Source of the DNA: a candidate division LCP-89 bacterium
GTDB taxonomy: Bacteria > Electryoneota > B3-LCP
Direction: 5' to 3'
Assembly (NCBI GenBank): GCA_025774735.1
Contig: JALGZU010000210.1
Coordinates: forward strand, 1-7,244
DNA length: 7,244 nt
Position numbers and translations under genes: made by a program. This document shows, piece by piece, positions 5,703-7,244 of this stretch. How positions within the stretch are numbered: position 1 is the stretch's first letter; every line of letters starts with the position of its first letter. The notes beneath the pieces were generated by a model that was given only the letters and a program-made list of their open reading frames with translations, searched no databases and was not told the DNA's origin.

Positions 5703-7244
5703 TTATTTCATCAGCACTACTTTATTGGCTGCGCAGAAATCACCGGCTCGGAGCTGGTAGAGGTAGATTCCCGATGACAGGTGCGATCCGTTGAAGGTGA
5801 CCTCGTGCATGCCCGCATCCCTCCAGCCGTTGACCAGCGTTGACAACAGTCGGCCCGAAATGTCGTAGACCGTCAATTGAACTTGCGCGGCTTTAGGGAG
5901 CGCATACTGAATTTGAGTTTCCGGATTGAACGGGTTGGGATAAGCGCTGCTGAGAGCGAATTCCGCTGGAATTTCCATCGGAGTGTTGGCTGTGGTCAAT
6001 TCGAAACTCTCCCCGTTGTTGGTCCATTCTCCGATAAATGCACCGTCTCCCGTGGCCAGTTTTTCAAAGGTGAAGCTGTCTTCCATCCAGATTGTGGCTG
6101 AATAGTATCCTACGGTAGCCGTATACGTGTAGGTGCCTGCAGGTGCGCCACCGGGGACCTCCTGGACGCGGTCACGGTCGATAGTGTTGCCGCCGGGCAG
6201 GGTCAAGTTGACCGGCCCTAAGACAGGCCCGAAAGGTGTTCCGTTGGGCAGAGTAACCATAATCCATGCATCGAAGTTCTGGGGAGTCGCTTCGTTGTTG
6301 GCCAGGGCAATGTTGAAGTCGAAGCTGCCGCCGGAGGCGGGGATCTGGATGGGAGTGCCGTACGGAGTCAGCGATACGGTAACGTTGGGTGGCGTCGCGG
6401 ATTCGGTGAAGCCCAGCACCTGGATATCATCGACGAAGAAGCCATCGCCGACCACCCCCCCGTCTGATCTGAATTCAAACCGGAACTGAACGGATGGTTC
6501 ACCGGCGTAGACATCGAGATCCACCCTCTCGTTAATCCAGGTTGCCTGAGCGCCTTCCCAGCCCGGCTCTCCAGAGGGTTGAACGCCCTGGCCGCTTCCC
6601 ACTGCCGTGTAAAGCCCCGCGAGGGGTGACCAGGAGAATCCATTGGTGCTCGCTTCCAACTGGCAGAAATCCCAGTTGGCTTCGATGTCCCAGCGGGCCC
6701 AGAAATCGAGCCAGACCTGGGTGGCGTCGGTTAGATTGATGGGTTGGGACAGTGACATGATGGCATTGGCGTTATCGTAGTAGTCGCGCCCGGGAGAATC
6801 GGAGAAAGAAAAGAGGCCTCCGTGCGGATTGTCCGAGTCCAGATCCCATCCGCCATAATAAGACCAATTGCCCATGCCGGATTCAGCGTCGTCTTCGAAA
6901 AAGACGATCGGCGTGCCTACGATAAGGGAGATCTGCTCGGTTCTGATGTGCCCCCCTTGATCAATCGTGATCGTGAAGACCGCCTCGTGACCGATGGGGC
7001 ATTCCGGCGCGATCACCGCGATGGCGGGACTGGTAGCATTATCGGCATAGGTGCGCCGCGAAAGCGTGTCCGTTGTGGTGGATGTATTCGAGAGCGTGAT
7101 ATAGGGATCCTCCGTACTCACTTCGAATGTGATCGCCTCCGATACACCCCAGCCCCGGTTGAACACCTCCACTAGGAGGTCTTCCGTTTCATCAGGTGTC
7201 AGGAAGCCATCGCCTGCCTGAATCGAACTTAAGACGACCTGTCC
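5703..7244 (-). CDS. Multidomain T9SS-exported protein, C-terminal part (5' end outside window)
   Basis: The frame is open to the right edge: 24 codons precede the first possible start (GTG at 7172), beginning GQVVLSSIQAGDGFLTPDE. The visible 513 residues are therefore a C-terminal fragment and the GTG is not the start. Order of domains: about 1-110, a CARDB-like Ig fold (GDGFLTPDETEDLLVEVFN); about 115-279, a jelly-roll domain of the MAM / immune-inhibitor-A type (FFEDDAESGMGNW to FFVDDIQVLG); about 285-395, another Ig-like domain; about 425-513, a T9SS type A sorting domain with YPNPFNPETQIQY, VYDISGRLL, SGIYLYQL and a final VVLMK. In known proteins this tail sends the cargo across the outer membrane and anchors or releases it at the surface. 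The jelly-roll domain often follows peptidase domains (for example M6, M14 or C25), so the missing part may be a secreted peptidase, but no catalytic residue is visible here. Confidence 0.9.
   Translation of the reverse strand, partial: GQVVLSSIQAGDGFLTPDETEDLLVEVFNRGWGVSEAITFEVSTEDPYITLSNTSTTTDTLSRRTYADNATSPAIAVIAPECPIGHEAVFTITIDQGGHIRTEQISLIVGTPIVFFEDDAESGMGNWSYYGGWDLDSDNPHGGLFSFSDSPGRDYYDNANAIMSLSQPINLTDATQVWLDFWARWDIEANWDFCQLEASTNGFSWSPLAGLYTAVGSGQGVQPSGEPGWEGAQATWINERVDLDVYAGEPSVQFRFEFRSDGGVVGDGFFVDDIQVLGFTESATPPNVTVSLTPYGTPIQIPASGGSFDFNIALANNEATPQNFDAWIMVTLPNGTPFGPVLGPVNLTLPGGNTIDRDRVQEVPGGAPAGTYTYTATVGYYSATIWMEDSFTFEKLATGDGAFIGEWTNNGESFELTTANTPMEIPAEFALSSAYPNPFNPETQIQYALPKAAQVQLTVYDISGRLLSTLVNGWRDAGMHEVTFNGSHLSSGIYLYQLRAGDFCAANKVVLMK

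Noticed and set aside
7170..7172. GTG at 7172 as start of the T9SS cargo gene
   Set aside because: The frame is open to the window edge and the residues before the GTG belong to the same Ig-like domain.

Overview
The window looks like a chromosomal segment from a member of the Fibrobacteres-Chlorobi-Bacteroidetes (FCB) supergroup or a related uncultured phylum. The main reason is that it carries two type IX secretion (T9SS) type A sorting domains, one at each edge. The C-terminus near 5703 has the YPNPFNP / YDISGR / SGIYLYQL / LMK hallmarks, and a short plus-strand remnant at 1-80 ends in the matching SGIYIYRL / LMK signature. A lipoprotein, an outer-membrane barrel and a secreted transglutaminase also fit a diderm cell with an elaborate surface. 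The exact phylum cannot be decided from this sequence. There is no RNA gene, IS element, phage gene or CRISPR array; the content is entirely cell-envelope or exported protein.

Layout, left to right. 1-80 (+): last 25 codons of a T9SS cargo protein. 81-182: convergent intergenic gap with two inverted repeats, one of which is probably the terminator of the minus-strand gene. 183-1851 (-): exported protein with five 41-residue beta-propeller repeats, an Ig-like linker and a transglutaminase-like cysteine catalytic domain. Its signal peptide is split from the rest by a 16-bp tandem duplication that shifts the frame. 1852-2027: ribosome site, candidate promoter, an inverted repeat and a strong terminator. 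2028-3344 (-): outer-membrane beta-barrel protein. 3346-5391 (-): large repeat-containing lipoprotein, lying one base upstream of the barrel gene and surely co-transcribed with it. 5392-5702: 311-bp AT-rich gap with the operon leader and a terminator. 5703-7244 (-): C-terminal 513 residues of a multidomain T9SS cargo protein whose start lies beyond the right edge.

Functional picture. The clearest unit is the lipoprotein-barrel pair, with the barrel's ribosome-binding site embedded in the last codons of the lipoprotein gene. Both are predicted to reach the outer membrane, and a shared complex is a reasonable inference, but their job is unknown. The transglutaminase gene sits behind its own terminator and promoter and is a separate unit. 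The most noteworthy observation is the 16-bp duplication: removing one copy restores a textbook Sec signal peptide in frame with the propeller, so the gene is a fresh loss-of-export mutation, a switchable locus or an assembly error.
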